A DNA stretch of 64,000 bases from Ryuthela nishihirai (taxonomy: Eukaryota > Arthropoda > Arachnida > Araneae > Heptathelidae). Of this stretch, positions 10,553 through 21,130 are shown piece after piece. The stretch spans positions 25,768,707-25,832,706 of the forward strand of contig JAWZYU010000025.1 in the NCBI GenBank assembly GCA_038380435.1, read 5' to 3'. The translations under genes and the position numbers were made by a program. The notes beneath the pieces are model-generated. The model worked only from the letters and a program-made list of their open reading frames with translations, was not told where the DNA came from and did not search any database. Position 1 is the stretch's first letter, and every line of letters begins with the position of its first letter.

Positions 10553-11392
10553 TACATTTGAATTAATTCTTGATACACGTCTAAGTATTATGATTTAATA
10601 TTTGATATTATACTCTTTTATGCTTTTTATCAACTAAATTTGGGTACATATTTAGTATTATGTGTTAAATTATTAGAAATTGAATTTCAGAAGTTTTTGA
10701 TTTGTATTTTTCTGTTACTGTTTTCAGTTTATAGGCTCGTTTTTTTCACCAATGTGTATTGTTTATTCTATCGAAATTAATTATATGACTTTCTTTACTG
10801 ATGAAAATAAACAATTATTATTATGCGATTAAAAAAAGTTCATAAAATCCCTTTAGTAAATTTTAGCCAAAAATTTACTTAAATATAGTTTTTCAAAATT
10901 TTCTGAGTTATTTTTTTCTCTTTTAAATTCAGTATCGGCGATTACAGGACGACATTTCTTTTTATTTCCCGGTAACTCCCCTCTGTACTTCACTATACAA
11001 ACTTCGTTATTTCCCCTACTGAAATTTTCACATATTTAATTCCAATTTTCTTCATAACATTCTGGTAATTTTTTTTAAAAATTATATCTGCTTTGCGAGC
11101 AAAAAAAAAGAGAGTTTCTTTCACGTAGGATAAACTATTTTTTCAATTTGTGCCTTTATTCCAATGTATTATTTTTCTTTTCAAAGTAAATATTATCATT
11201 GATGTTTTCAAAACAGATTTTTTTCCCAATTATCTCAAGTGGTGTTTTTATTCATGTCAGACATCAATAATACAGTAATGTTTGCTCGTGTTCCTGCGTA
11301 TCTTAACAAATCCGGAAATTTATCCGCTATCCGCATTAACATTAATCTTTTATCCGCCGAGAACTCTTAAAAGCGGATATTCGCTCCCGCGT
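10553..11392. other. Very AT-rich spacer
   Basis: Poly-T and poly-A rich, with stop codons in all frames. No repeat family member or gene was recognised. Confidence 0.6.
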
Positions 11393-11692
11393 TCTGCAAA
11401 ATTCCCCCGCCCTGCCCACGGTCAGTAGGGGACACCGATGGGCTTGGAAAGGCCGCCGTCCGTCGGATGGGCCCGTCGGATGGGCCGTGGCCCCGTGTGC
11501 GGGAGAGCCGTATCCTGTGCACGTTAAAGAACACGCTGGATGGCCTTTACGGGAGGCTACCATCTGTCTCCCAACAGTTGTTCCAGTGGGTCCCCTCCCC
11601 CAACCGTCTCTGAGCCTTCGGGGTCCTTGTAACCTGGCCATTTAGCCCATTGTGTGCAAAAAAGTGCCGCTCAGAGGTACGACAACCCAGCC
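11393..11692 (+). mobile_element. SINE-A without the tRNA-like head
   Basis: The match begins at GCAAAATTCCCCC and runs to the AACCCA tail. The break point is the same as in the copies at 35469-35761 and 61265-61509. A short duplication, GTCGGATGGGCC, lies in the central part. Confidence 0.88.
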
Positions 11693-12196
11693 GCATCCGC
11701 GCAGGGCTCTGCTTGTCTTCCTTTGGAATAAATATGAAATCAGAGAGTGGTTTCACCATCGGGATGCTTTGCTTTTATTTTTAACTTTTTTTTTAGAGCA
11801 ATGAAGATAGATATATTTTTTAAGTCCGTGCTCAAGGGTATCAAGATATTAAAAATAAACAGTTTGTTGCTTTACTGAAATCGACCCCCCCAAAAAAATG
11901 TTGTTTTCATCAGGATAATTTCACATGCTTTACCGCAGAAACTACTCGTATTTTGCATGAATTCACAAAATTTGACTTTCCTAGATTATTTTTGGTAGGC
12001 TGCTTGAAGAACTGTTTAAGAATTGATTGATCGAAAACAATCTTAATAACTGTTAATCAACTAGAAACATTGCAGGCACGAGTTCAAAAATTGATCAAGT
12101 TACACCTCGGAAACTACTTGGAATATGATCAAACGATCAGAATAATGCGGAAGTCGACAAAGATGTCACTTTTTTTAAAACATTTCTTACAAATAC
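11693..12196. other. AT-rich spacer, nothing recognised
   Basis: Only short homopolymer runs (CCCCCC at about 11885, T and A runs) were seen. No coding or mobile feature. Confidence 0.55.
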
Positions 12197-12395
12197 GAAC
12201 TGTCCCGTGGCCGAGTGGTTACAAGCCTACTGATCAAAGGGGACCTGGGTTCGAGCCCCAGGTAAGGCATGGATTTTAGTGTTGTTTTCCTGCTGAAGTC
12301 CCTCCATCATAACACATCTTCTATTTTGGCGTATTAACTGACAGGCTCCTGGTCAGATCTCTGTGACAAAGCAACTGCTTGAGGAGGCATTTTTA
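12197..12395 (+). mobile_element. SINE-B, full length
   Basis: Head CCGTGGCCGAGTGGTTA (a Ser/Leu-like A box), B box GGGTTCGAGCCCC, body CTGACAGGCTCCTG and GCAACTGCTTGAGGAGG, and a T-rich end. Confidence 0.87.
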
Positions 12396-12552
12396 CAAAT
12401 ATGTATGATTTTTTACCTTTCTATGCATGTCACGATTTTTCTAGATATTTTCGTACCAATGGATGCCTTATCCATTAGTAACAATTTTATATCTACAGCA
12501 CTCTTTAGTTGCAAAAGTTTAGTACATTGTTATGCTGTAAGTCAATGTCGGT

Positions 12553-12666
12553 ATAGAGTAAAAATTGTCTCAGTCCGATGGAAGCCGAATTCACGACATC
12601 CTGATGACATATCAGACTGAACTGGGTTCGGATTCCACCTAGCCCAGGACAATTTTTCTCTATATC
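12553..12666. repeat. Inverted-repeat element with a B-box-like motif
   Basis: TATAGAGTAAAAATTGTC at the left and GACAATTTTTCTCTATA at the right are inverted with one mismatch. Between them is GGGTTCGGATTCC, close to a B box. This could be an old MITE or a folded tRNA-derived repeat. Unassigned. The stretch to 12985 holds several ATAGTGTAC repeats and nothing else recognised. Confidence 0.4.
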
Positions 12667-13044
12667 CATGTTGACATTTAAATATATAATATTGTGCATA
12701 ACTAACAGTATAATAGTGTACACATAATAGTGTACGAAAATAGCATAGTAGTGTACTAAAACTTGTACTGTTTTATAACTTTCGTACCATGTTTTGCATT
12801 TCAAATTTCTTGAGAATATACAAATATTGGATACGTTTTAAAATGAACATCTTGTTCAAATGGCTGCTAATAAATAGAACCAAATGTGCTAATTAAGAAA
12901 TTTCTCGATCGAATTTACTAGACCCTATTCTAAATTACTTTTCTCTTTCGTATACAAATCCGTTAAAATTAAAGGATCAATTTCTGGAACTGAAAGTTGG
13001 AAGCATTATGAAAAATCTTGACTCTCTAGAGCAGTTGGTTTGTA

Positions 13045-14277
13045 CAGTCGCTCAAAAAAGTATCCGAACGCTATGGTTGATTACAGAATTCAGAAAAAAT
13101 ATCCGGAGCGTGTACACCAACTGTACACGCTCCAGTTATCGTTCACAGCAAACTGGAGCGTGTGCAGTAACTGCACACGCTCCAGTTTGTTGTGAACAGT
13201 AACTGCACACGCTCAATATTTCTGTGAGTGGGCCCACACGATCCAGGTTTTTGTGAACTCACACGATTCAATGTGCTGTGAACATTAACCGCAACCGCTC
13301 CAGTTTGCTGTGAACGGTAACTGCACACGCTCAATATTTCTGTGAGTGGACCCACACGATCCAGGTTTTTGTGAGCTCATACGATTCAATGTACAGTGAA
13401 CATTAACCGCAACTGCTCCAGTTTGCTGTGAACGGTAACTGCACACGCTCAATATTTCTGTGAGTGGGCCCACACGATCCAGGTTTTTGTGAGCTCACAC
13501 GATTCAATGTGCTGTGAACATTAACCGCAACCGCTCCAGTTTGCTGTGAACGGTAACTGCACACGCTCAATATTTCTGTGAGTGGGCCCACACGATCCAG
13601 GTTTTTGTGAGCTCACACGATTCAATGTGCTGTGAACATTAACCGCAACTGCTCCAGTTTGCTGTGAACGGTAACTGCACACGCTCAATATTTCTGTGAG
13701 TGGGCCCACACGATCCAGGTTTTTGTGAGCTCACACGATTCAATATGCTGTGAACATTAACCGCAACCGCTCCAGTTTGCTGTGAACGGTAACTGTACAC
13801 GCTCGATATTTCTGTGAGTGGGCCCACACGATCCAGGTTTTTGTGAGCTCACACGATTCAATGTGCTGTGAACATTAACCGCAACCGCTCCAGTTTACTG
13901 TGAACGGTAACTTCACACGCTCAATATTTCTGTGAGTGGGTCCACACGATCCAGGTTTTTGTGAGCTCACACGATTCAATGTGCTGTGAACATTAACCGC
14001 AACCGCTCCAGTTTGCTGTGAACGGTAACTGCACACGCTCCATATTCATTGCATTATATATTCATACGCATTATATTAAAAAAATCCGAACACTATGGTT
14101 GATTACAGAATTCAGAAAAAATATCTGGCAATGATTTTTTGACAGAAAAAATATCTGGCAACCTTCGTGTCGTGGCACGAAGGTTGCCAGATCACTAATT
14201 AAAAAAAAATCGTTGCCAGATATTTTTTCTGAATTCTGTAATCAACCATAGCGTTCGAATACTTTTTTGAGCAACTG
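13045..14277 (+). mobile_element. PALSAT 3, about 7 satellite units
   Basis: A 1233-bp composite with TA on both sides. Seven landmark repeats at 118-bp spacing lie in about 13207-14040. The PAL part is shortened, with CGTGTCGTGGCACGAAGG at its centre. The 57 bp left of it (12986-13042) recur beside the half PAL at 20492. Confidence 0.92.
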
Positions 14278-15320
14278 TACCAAAAATTAATGTTTTTATT
14301 TAAAGTAAAATCTTGGATTTCTTTTTTTACGTTTTCTTTTATTTCAGAAACATATTACTTAATTTTATTTCTTATTCCGAAAAAATATTTTTTTACAGAT
14401 ATTTTCAATAATAAATTTCTCTTTTTCCTTGTTTTGTACTTCTTTACAATACTGAATGACTGGACATTAATATTTCTATCTCGAAACATTGAATTGACTT
14501 GTTTCACCCCCCTCGTTTAAATTTTTCCCCACCGTAAAGCAATTTTTACCCTCCTCGTGGGAAAATTTTATGCCGACTCCCACGGCAACTGATAGAAAAT
14601 AAGTAAAATAACCCATCCCAACTAGAGTTGTGTTTTTACAACCTCTCGTTGCCTCTCTTTGAGATAAATAGAACCTTCGAAATCCTGTATAGTGAAAACG
14701 AGACTTTGCGAGGAACTGTCAGTGTTGCCAATTGATCTTGTTAAAATTATTATGAATTTCGAAGAATCAATGAAATAGTAATTAATGACATTTTATAGTA
14801 TTAAGGAAGTATCTTGGAATTAAGAACTGGTTGCACTGCAGTTTACAAAACTAATGAAACAATAACATGCACAAAAAATAATAACATTCGCACAGGAACT
14901 TTATTTATAACACGTATAAATACATAACGAAAAATTGTAGTGTGATTTCAGAGCTACTGGTGACTACTGTACAAAGTGTACAACGTTAACTACAACCATT
15001 TAAATGTTCAACAAATCAAACTTAACAAAACAGTTAAAAAAAACTTGACTCTATGTATACTGGATTAGCTTCACAATAATTAGTTAAGAGTTCGTTCTTC
15101 CATTCGCTAAATCACACAAGCACATTTCTAAGGCAGCCACATACGCTGAGACTATTTATGTGACGTCAATTAGCAGCTGCGTGATTGAAGATGGTACATT
15201 CAGTGTGAGAGAGAAAAGCTTGCAATTTGTTTCATAAGCGAAAGACTCCTTGAAAAAAGATACCGTTGAAGATTCCTTTGAGCTTCGGCAGCTGGGGATG
15301 ATGTCCATCTCTTCTTCTTT
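14278..15320 (-). other. 3' flank and probable 3' UTR of the His-rich gene
   Basis: Read on the minus strand, the stop codon of the His-rich gene is at 15321 and the first good polyadenylation signal, AATAAA, lies at 14905-14900. That implies a 3' UTR of roughly 400-430 bases. The rest (14278-14880) is T-rich; an open frame at 14290-14520 is a low-complexity product of that. No repeats were recognised here. Confidence 0.5.
14900..14905 (-). terminator. Candidate polyadenylation signal (AATAAA)
   Basis: A canonical hexamer on the minus strand, about 415 bases after the His-rich stop codon. Cleavage site and use are not visible from sequence alone. Confidence 0.4.
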
Positions 15321-18300
15321 CTAGCGATGGTAGTCTGAAAGTTTAAAAAGATCTTGGTAACGACCAAAAATGTCAGCATTCTTTGCTTGATGAAAGTTGT
15401 GGCGACCGTGATGATGATGTCCATGATGGTGGCCGTGATCATGTCCATGATGGTGGCCATGATGATGACCGTGATCGTGTCCATGGTGGTGTCCATGTTT
15501 GTGATCGTGTCCGTGCTTATGATGATGTCCATGATGATGTCCGTGATGGTGCCCATGATGATGACCATGATCGTGTCCATGATGGTGCTTATGATCATGC
15601 CCATGCTTATGGTGGTGGTCGTGTCCATGCTTGTGGTGGTGATCGTGTCCATGCTTGTGGTGGTGATCGTGTCCATGCTTGTGGTGGTGATCGTGTCCAT
15701 GCTTGTGGTGATGATCATGGCCGTGCTTATGATGGTGATCATGTCCATGATGGTGATCGTGTCCATGCTTGTGGTGATGATCATGGCCGTGTTTGTGCAT
15801 GTGGTGGTGATCGTGACCATGCTTATGATCATGTCCATGTTTGTGATGATGATCGTGTCCGTGTTTATGATGATGGTCATGTCCGTGCTTGTGGTGGTGA
15901 TCGTGTCCGTGTTTGTGATGATGGTCATGTCCGTGTTTGTGATGATGACCGTGTGTGTGGTGATGGTCATGTCCATGTTGGTGATGATGACCATGTTCGT
16001 GCTTGTGGTGGTGATCGTGTCCATGCTTGTGATGATGATCATGGCCATGTTTATGGACGTGACCATGATGGTGGCCGTGTTTGTGGTCATGCCCATGTTT
16101 GTGGTGGTGGTCGTGCTTGTGATCATGTCCATGCTTGTGATGATGGTCATGTTTGTGATCATGGCCATGCTTATGATGATGATCGTGTTTATGGTCATGA
16201 CCATGTTTGTGATCATGTCCATGCTTGTGATCGTGACCGTGTTTGTGATCGTGACCATGCTTATGGTGATGATCATGCTTGTGATCGTGACCATGCTTGT
16301 GGTCATGGCCATGTTTGTGCTGGTGATCGTGCTTGTGATCGTGGCCATGCTCATGTTTGTGTTTATGAGCGTGTTCGTGACCATGCTCATGGGTGTGATG
16401 ATGGTGATGGTGATGCTCCACCTTGTCTTTGATAACAACCACCTGCTCACCTTCTTGCCTGTAAAAGAAAACAAAATATTAAAAACATTTCAACTCTTTC
16501 TTAATATGTGAAGATTTTACTTTTAATCACGTACAGATAATATACACTATTCTCTCATTAGTATTGAGACACTGTCGTATTGTGAGACTGTAAAGTCACA
16601 TCAAATGCTCCGAAACTTTGAAAATAATATTTTTGAGAAAAAAATTGCTTCTGAAGATAAATTGACTACTCAATCAAATTTATCCAAATAATCATTTTTC
16701 GACAATATTTTGTTGTAGAAGGTGAGGCAATTTACATCAAAAGTTAATGAAACAAAAAATAACAGTTATAACAGAGAGGTTAGTGAAATTATTTAATTTG
16801 TTTAATGATTCTATCAGTTTTTTTTAATTTTGAAGAAAAGGTTCAGGACGATAGCAACTTCATCTTCTAAATGTTCCAACTTCATCTTCTAACAGCAACT
16901 TCATCTTCTAAAAATGTTCCAACTTCATCTTCTAACAGCAACTTCATCTTCTAAATGTTCCAACTTCATCTTCTAACAGCAACTTCATCTTCTAAATGTT
17001 CCAACTTCATCTTCTAACAGCAACTTCATCTTCTAAATGTTCCAACTTCATCTTCTAAATGTTCCAACGTACATAAATCTTTAAATATTAAAGAAATGTT
17101 TGCCTGAGACTGATATTTGGTGAGATTTGATTGAGATATTCAATTTATCTCAAGTGACAGTTTCGTGTGAAAAATTTGGTTTGAAAAATAGAGAATTTTG
17201 AATATGGCCAGAATTTTTGAATGTGGAAGAATGTTACTTCCAGAAAACAAGATATTTTCCTAATACAAACAATAACTGATCTCAGTTTTTGTTATATTTT
17301 TTTTGTCTAGTTATGTGTTTAAAATTTTTTATAGAGTTTTCGTAACATTTTTAAAACCGTTTTAGTTAAGGTGGAAACAAAAAGTATTTATATTTCTTTT
17401 TTCTTAATTAAATCAGTTTCATTTCTAAAGGCGAAATTGTTTAGAAGTAAGATTTCTGGAACACATAGCTAAGCATACGAAAAGCCTTGCATTTATATCA
17501 GAGCTCATTTAATGAAACCTGTATGCTTTGCTTCTGGCCAACACCATGGGATAGCTCAGACGTGAAATAACGTGATGTTGAAAAGAAATTAAATCCAATT
17601 GGAGCATGGAGTTGACCACTTCGCGCTTTGTTCAAGAAGTAATCGGTTCGTGCTAATTATATAATGACAACTGAAAAAAATTTAGACTTGCAGTAATCAA
17701 TCTGTAACAGATAAGTTGAAGAACTCTTAAATTCCTGTTTTCGTAAGTGACTACTAGGTGTCCCGATATGCTATAGTTCTGAGGGTTATCTGGATGAAAT
17801 AATTTATGGTAAAGGTGGAAAGAAAAATAAAATGTTTAATATTACTTTCAGCCGTCCCGTGGTCGAGTGGTTAGCGCGCTTGGTTACTGATCTAAGGGAC
17901 CTAGGTTCGAGCCCCGAGTAAGGCATGGATGTGTGTGTTGTTTTTCTGCTGAGGTCTCACCATCCTCACTGTCACACATCCTTTTCTGCTGAGGTCCCAC
18001 CATCCTCACTGTCACACATCCTTTTCTGCTGAGGTCCCACCATCCTCACTGTCACACATCCTTTTCTGCTGAGGTCTCATCATCCTCACTGTCACACATC
18101 CTTTTCTGCTGAGGTCTCACCATCCTCACTGTCACACATCCTTTTCTGCTGAGGTCTCACAGATATTTTCTGTAGCGTATTAAATTGACAGTCTCCTGTC
18201 AGACCTCTATGGCAAGCAGCTGCTTGAAGGGATATTCATACTGTATATCAAAACGTCCTGGGTTCGAGCTCCGGGCAAGGCATGGATGTTAGTGTTGTCT

Positions 18301-19104
18301 TTCTGCTGAGGTTCTGCCATCCTCACAGACCTTCTACTGTGGTATAAACTGACAGGTTCCTGTCAGACCTCTATGGCAAGCAGCTGCTTGAGAGGGTATT
18401 TATTTTATTTTTATTAATGTTATTTTCAAGGGTATGATTTGAAAAGATTATGTTTTCTCATTTTGAAGGAGAATAAGCAGAGGGAAAAAAATACCGTTTT
18501 AGTATTTGGAAGGGGGGGGGGGGATACATAACAAGATGACCTCTCAAAATTTCTAAGGGGAATGGATGACAAGATACCATTTCATGATTTGAAATGTGAA
18601 TTGGTAGTGAGCAAAATGCTATTTTACAATTTCCATCGGAAGGGAAACAAAATGCCAACTTGTATTTTCCATGAGAAAGCAAAATGCTTTTTTTACGTAT
18701 TTCTAGGGAAAGATGGTAAATAGAAGGGTTTGCATTTAAAAAAAATCATTTTTTACATATTTATTGCGAGTTTTGAAAAAGGAATGTACACTCAAGCATT
18801 GTTGGCTCCTATACCAATTGGTTTTAAAAATCACGTGTTTCATCCAAGTTCTGTAAGAATGATAACGAAAAATTGATGAAACTGAAATTGCAAAATCCCT
18901 GTTTAAGTTCTTCTAAGTCCAGGAATCTGACTTGCTCATTGAATAATTATTCAGATGATAGTTTATAACACGCTTTTCCCATTTAAGAATTTTCTTGAGT
19001 AAATTTCTTAACACTTACGCAAGAAGGTCTGGTTCAGGCTCTGCTGCTACATAGCAGACGACCACAACGACCAGCACGAGGACTGCCTTCATGTTTATCC
19101 TCAT
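15321..19104 (-). CDS. Secreted (His-X)n histidine-rich protein, two coding exons
   Basis: The coding exons are 19104-19019 and 16458-15321. The junction is a phase 2 intron, with donor GC|GTAAGT at 19018 and acceptor TTTTACAG ending at 16459; the split codon gives Ala. The predicted protein is about 407 aa. Residues 1-21 form a signal peptide with a Val/Leu core (KAVLVLVVVVVCYVAAEP), and cleavage is likely near AA-EP. A short acidic segment (EPEPDLLAQEGEQ) follows, then VVVIKDKVE. The next ~330 residues have His at every second position without a break, with X being H, G, D or K and rarely T, E, A, Q, V or M. The commonest modules are HGHDHK and HGHDHHHK. The last ~28 residues are non-repetitive (FHQAKNADIFGRYQDLFKL). 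There is no membrane segment after the signal and no Cys in the mature protein. Export and binding of zinc, copper or nickel are inferred from composition. No named family is claimed; databases may label such proteins histidine-rich glycoprotein-like. An in-frame ATG at 19092 is an alternative start (403 aa). Confidence 0.85.
16852..17066. repeat. 41-bp minisatellite, about 5 copies
   Basis: The unit has two related halves, CAACTTCATCTTCTAA preceded by CAG and by TGTTC. The second unit has two extra A's and the last half-unit is repeated once more. It lies inside the intron. Confidence 0.9.
17852..18236 (+). mobile_element. SINE-B with expanded internal 40-bp repeat
   Basis: The head (CCGTGGTCGAGTGGTTAGCG), B box region and 3' body (GACAGTCTCCTGTCAGACC, GCAAGCAGCTGCTTGAAGG) are normal. 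The middle block TTTTCTGCTGAGGTC plus CACCATCCTCACTGTC is repeated about six times at 40-bp spacing (17940-18160), doubling the element length. It lies antisense inside the His-rich intron. Confidence 0.9.
18250..18412 (+). mobile_element. SINE-B, 5' truncated
   Basis: Starts just before the B box (GGGTTCGAGCTCCGGG) and continues through the body to a TATTTATTTTATTT tail. It directly follows the expanded copy. Confidence 0.85.
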
Positions 19105-19120
19105 CTGAAAACAAAAATAG
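19105..19120 (-). promoter_or_regulatory. Splice acceptor directly before the start codon
   Basis: On the minus strand, TTTTTGTTTTCAG runs into the ATG at 19104. This is a strong polypyrimidine tract and acceptor, so the 5' UTR should come from an exon at higher coordinates. That exon and the promoter were not identified. Confidence 0.6.
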
Positions 19121-19419
19121 AAAATTATTAATAAATCAAAAAAAATATTTATAAATTAGCACTTGCGACATTAATATTTGATACTGCCAAGCGATATAGA
19201 GCTATGTAGAAGAGGATGAGTTTTTAATCAATAAAAATCTGTTCGATTTATATTACAAACTGTATTTCAATGAATGATTTTGGTTATCACTGATAATAGT
19301 ATTTATGGACAGTTGACGGGTCTCCAAGATTTTTGTCTAGTCCTCTGAAGATAAAGCGATTTTAAATTGTTATCGTATCTGTTTTATATAATATTTTTCT
19401 TTCTTTCAATTTGTTAGTA

Positions 19420-20071
19420 CAGTCGCTCAAAAAAGTATCCGAACAATGTGGTTGATTACAGAATTCAGAAAAAATATCTGGAGCGTGTACAGCAACTGTA
19501 CACGCTCCAGTTACCGTTTGCTGTGAACGGTAACTGCACACGCTCAATATTTCTGTGAGTGGGCCCACACTTTCCAGGTTTTTGTGAGCTCACACGATTC
19601 AATGTGCTGTGAACATTAACCGCAACCACTCCAGTTTGCTGTGAACGGTAACTGCACACGCTCAATATTTCTGTGAGTGGGCCCACACGATCCAGGTTTT
19701 TGTGAGCTCACACGATTCAATGTGCTGTGAACATTAACCGCAACCACTCCAGTTTGCTGTGAACGGTAACTGCACACGCTCAATATTTCTGTGAGTGGGC
19801 CCACACGATCCAGGTTTTTGTGAGCTCACACGATTCAATGTGCTGTGAACATTAACCGCAACCGCTCCAGTTTGCTGTGAACGGTAATTGCACACGCTCA
19901 ATATTTCTGTGAGTGGCCCACACGATTTAGGTTTTTGTGAGCTCACACGATCCAAGTTTTTGTGAGCTCACACGATTCAATGTGCTGTGAACATTAATCG
20001 CAACCGCTCCAGTTTGCTGCGAACGGTAACTGCACACGCTCCATATTCATTGCATTATATATTCATACGCA

Positions 20072-20113
<42 letters not shown>

Positions 20114-20353
20114 GAACACTAGGTTGATTACAGAATTCAGAAAAATATCTGGCAATGATTTTTTTTTTAGAAATTAGTGATTTTTTTAGAAGTTGGTTTT
20201 TGCGAAATTAGTGAAATTAGTGATTAGTTTCAGAAATCGTGTCATGTGACACGAATGTTGCCAGATCACTAATTTCTAAAAAAATCGTCGCCAGATATTT
20301 TTTCTGAATTCTGTAATCAACCATAGTGTTCGGATACTTTTTTTGAGCGACTG
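19420..20353 (+). mobile_element. PALSAT 4, about 4 satellite units
   Basis: A 934-bp composite flanked by TA. The longer end hairpin is largely deleted (CAGTTACCGTTTGCTGTG). Four full units lie in about 19540-19930, followed by a scrambled partial unit. The linker contains an A run of about 32. The PAL part has an extra GAAATTAGTGA repeat. It lies just upstream of the coding start of the His-rich gene, probably inside its 5' intron. Confidence 0.9.
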
Positions 20354-20433
20354 TAAGAGCTAATGAGTTTTGAATTAATTTATCATCTGGAATTAAAGGG
20401 TAGCAGTTTTCTCACTCACTAAGGTTAGTTATG

Positions 20434-20611
20434 GAACTGAAAGTTGGAAGCATTATGAAAAATCTTGACTCTCTAGAGCAGTTGGTTTGTACAGTCGCTC
20501 AAAAAAGTATCCAAACACTGTGGTTGATTACAGAATTCAGAAAAAAATATCTGGGAACGATTTTTTTAGAAATTAGTGATCTGGCAACCTTCGTGTCACG
20601 TGTCACGTGAC
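20434..20611 (+). mobile_element. Half PAL with a duplicated 57-bp flank
   Basis: 20434-20490 matches the flank of PALSAT 3 (12986-13042). From 20492 one PAL arm runs to the palindrome centre and stops in CGTGTCACGTGTCACGTGAC. The second arm is missing. Confidence 0.85.
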
Positions 20612-20913
20612 AACTTTTATATTGAACTTTAATAAAATGTCTTTTGAATCATTTACTGCAATGATTATCGAACTGCTGGTAAACATTTCGGTTTCAATAA
20701 TTCTTCAAGTATTATAAATATTGTAGAAAAATCGATATTAATGTAGATTTGATTGGAATTTTTATTCTACCTTTATTTATATTTTTGAATAAAACGCTAT
20801 TTTAAGCAGTTATGGAGTTTTAAATTTTGCTTCTATTGACCTAACACATTCTAATAAAGCAGCCGTTTATAGTGTAAATTCATTCATATGAAATTAACAC
20901 TTGTAATCTTTAA

Positions 20914-21117
20914 TAATAATAAATAAATACCCCCTCAAGCAGCTGCTTGCCACAGAGGTCTGACAGGAGCCTGTCAGTTTATATGCCACAGTAGGAGATC
21001 TGAGAGGATGGCAGGACCTCAGCAGAAAAACGACACACACATCCATGCCTAATTCCGGGGCTCGAACCCAGGTCCCTTAGATCAGTAGCCAAGCGTGCTA
21101 ACCACTCGGCAGTAAAG
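20914..21117 (-). mobile_element. SINE-B, TSD-bounded
   Basis: The 13-bp TSD TTGTAATCTTTAA lies at 20901-20913 and 21118-21130. The tail (AATAATAAATAAATA on the plus strand) abuts the left TSD. The head stops at CCACTCGG, so the first few bases are missing or replaced. Confidence 0.92.
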
Positions 21118-21130
21118 TTGTAATCTTTAA

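Larger units (their letters stand above)
16459..19018 (-). other. Intron of the His-rich gene
   Basis: The 2560-bp intron has GT-AG borders: GTAAGT donor and a pyrimidine-rich acceptor, TTTTCTTTTACAG. It contains a 41-bp minisatellite, two SINE-B copies and a poly-G run of about 14 at 18510. The remainder is AT-rich with no further exon recognised. Confidence 0.8.

Noticed and set aside
14290..14520. 76-codon hydrophobic frame near the His-rich 3' end
   Set aside because: Phe/Leu-rich because of T-rich DNA; no start context, repeats or splice support.
15200..16511. Long open frames overlapping the His-rich exon (424 codons on minus in another frame; 385 and 349 codons on plus)
   Set aside because: They are by-products of the CAY-NNN hexamer repeat, which lacks stops in several frames. 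Only the His frame has a spliced signal-peptide exon in phase and a distinct C-terminal tail.
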